Positions 63,943 through 64,000 of a DNA stretch of 64,000 nt are shown here, piece by piece. A program made the position numbers and the translations under genes. Origin of the DNA: Geoalkalibacter subterraneus (GTDB lineage: Bacteria; Desulfobacterota; Desulfuromonadia; Desulfuromonadales; Geoalkalibacteraceae); NCBI RefSeq assembly GCF_000827125.1, contig NZ_CP010311.1:620001-684000 (forward strand), read 5' to 3'. Positions within the stretch are counted from its first letter, which is position 1. Each line of letters starts with the position of its first letter. Under the pieces are notes generated by a model. That model was not told the DNA's origin and did not search any database. It saw only the letters and a list, made by a program, of their open reading frames with translations.

Positions 63943-64000
63943 AGGCTGCGCCCATCACAGAATCAAGACTGACAGGCAGCAGGAGGTGAAATGCGCTGCC
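63935..64000 (-). CDS. Possible 3' end of the gene upstream of thpR
   Basis: One frame is open from the right edge to a TGA at 63937-63935 that overlaps the thpR start. Only about 21 codons are visible (ending SVMGAAYG), with no recognisable motif. In related genomes cinA often precedes thpR, but this fragment is too short to identify. Confidence 0.25.
   Translation of the reverse strand, partial: GSAFHLLLPVSLDSVMGAAYG

Overview
The window looks like a chromosomal segment of a metal- or electrode-respiring deltaproteobacterium of the Desulfuromonadales (Geobacter/Desulfuromonas/Geoalkalibacter type). The reasons are two very large c-type cytochromes with the CX4CH...CXXCH pattern typical of Geobacter, sigma-54-like promoters, a bacteriohemerythrin, LL-diaminopimelate aminotransferase, and the gene order recA-pilT-recX-alaS-hslVU-argBDFGH-lysA-dapAB-dapL, which I recall from Geobacter relatives. 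The genus assignment is inference; no 16S gene is present.

Region A (about 1-32.4 kb) is accessory and almost entirely exported. A leftward series (7437 to 1) encodes an ethylbenzene-dehydrogenase-like haem lipoprotein, a two-domain carboxypeptidase-regulatory-like lipoprotein, a HEAT-repeat lipoprotein, a membrane polyferredoxin, a TPR-like lipoprotein and a membrane-embedded spermidine-synthase-like protein. A rightward series (7920 to 18825) encodes a CRTAC1-type FG-GAP/ASPIC protein, a second spermidine-synthase-like membrane protein, and three tandem copies of a two-gene module: a tripartite beta-sandwich repeat protein followed by a right-handed beta-helix protein. A second rightward series (19242 to 30193) encodes a cytochrome with about 32 haem motifs, a 1953-residue chimera of carbohydrate-binding-like domains and about 18 haem motifs, and a fifth beta-sandwich repeat protein. 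A leftward pair (32404 to 30274) closes the region with a paralogue of the TPR-like lipoprotein. Both rightward series have nearly identical -24/-12 promoters (GGCTTG-N4-TTGCA). I interpret the region as one coregulated extracellular electron-transfer or surface-assembly system; this is inference from content and layout.

Region B (32.4-40.2 kb) is a patchwork. It has a PIN-toxin remnant and an orphan antitoxin, a ResB-like cytochrome c maturation protein, a hybrid histidine kinase split by a complete IS1380-type element (16-bp inverted repeats, 5-bp target duplication), a bacteriohemerythrin, an SrkA-like kinase, and a two-gene nucleotidyltransferase module with a strong promoter overlapped by a perfect 11-bp inverted repeat.

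Region C (40.2-64 kb) is core genome, all on the minus strand: thpR, recA, pilT, recX, alaS, a cupin gene, a frameshifted response-regulator/kinase, hslV, hslU, argB, argD, argF, an RDD membrane protein, argG, a Nudix hydrolase, a nitrilase-like protein, argH, an LptM-like lipoprotein with FN3-like domains, lysA, dapA, dapB and dapL. It supplies recombination, translation, proteolysis, arginine and lysine/diaminopimelate synthesis.

Many intergenic gaps are filled by long inverted repeats of a few families (ACCACAGAG..., AACGCAGAG..., CGAAGGCACGAAG..., and a G/C-rich element with core CCTGAGCTGCTGCCCGGAC). No tRNA, rRNA or CRISPR array was seen.
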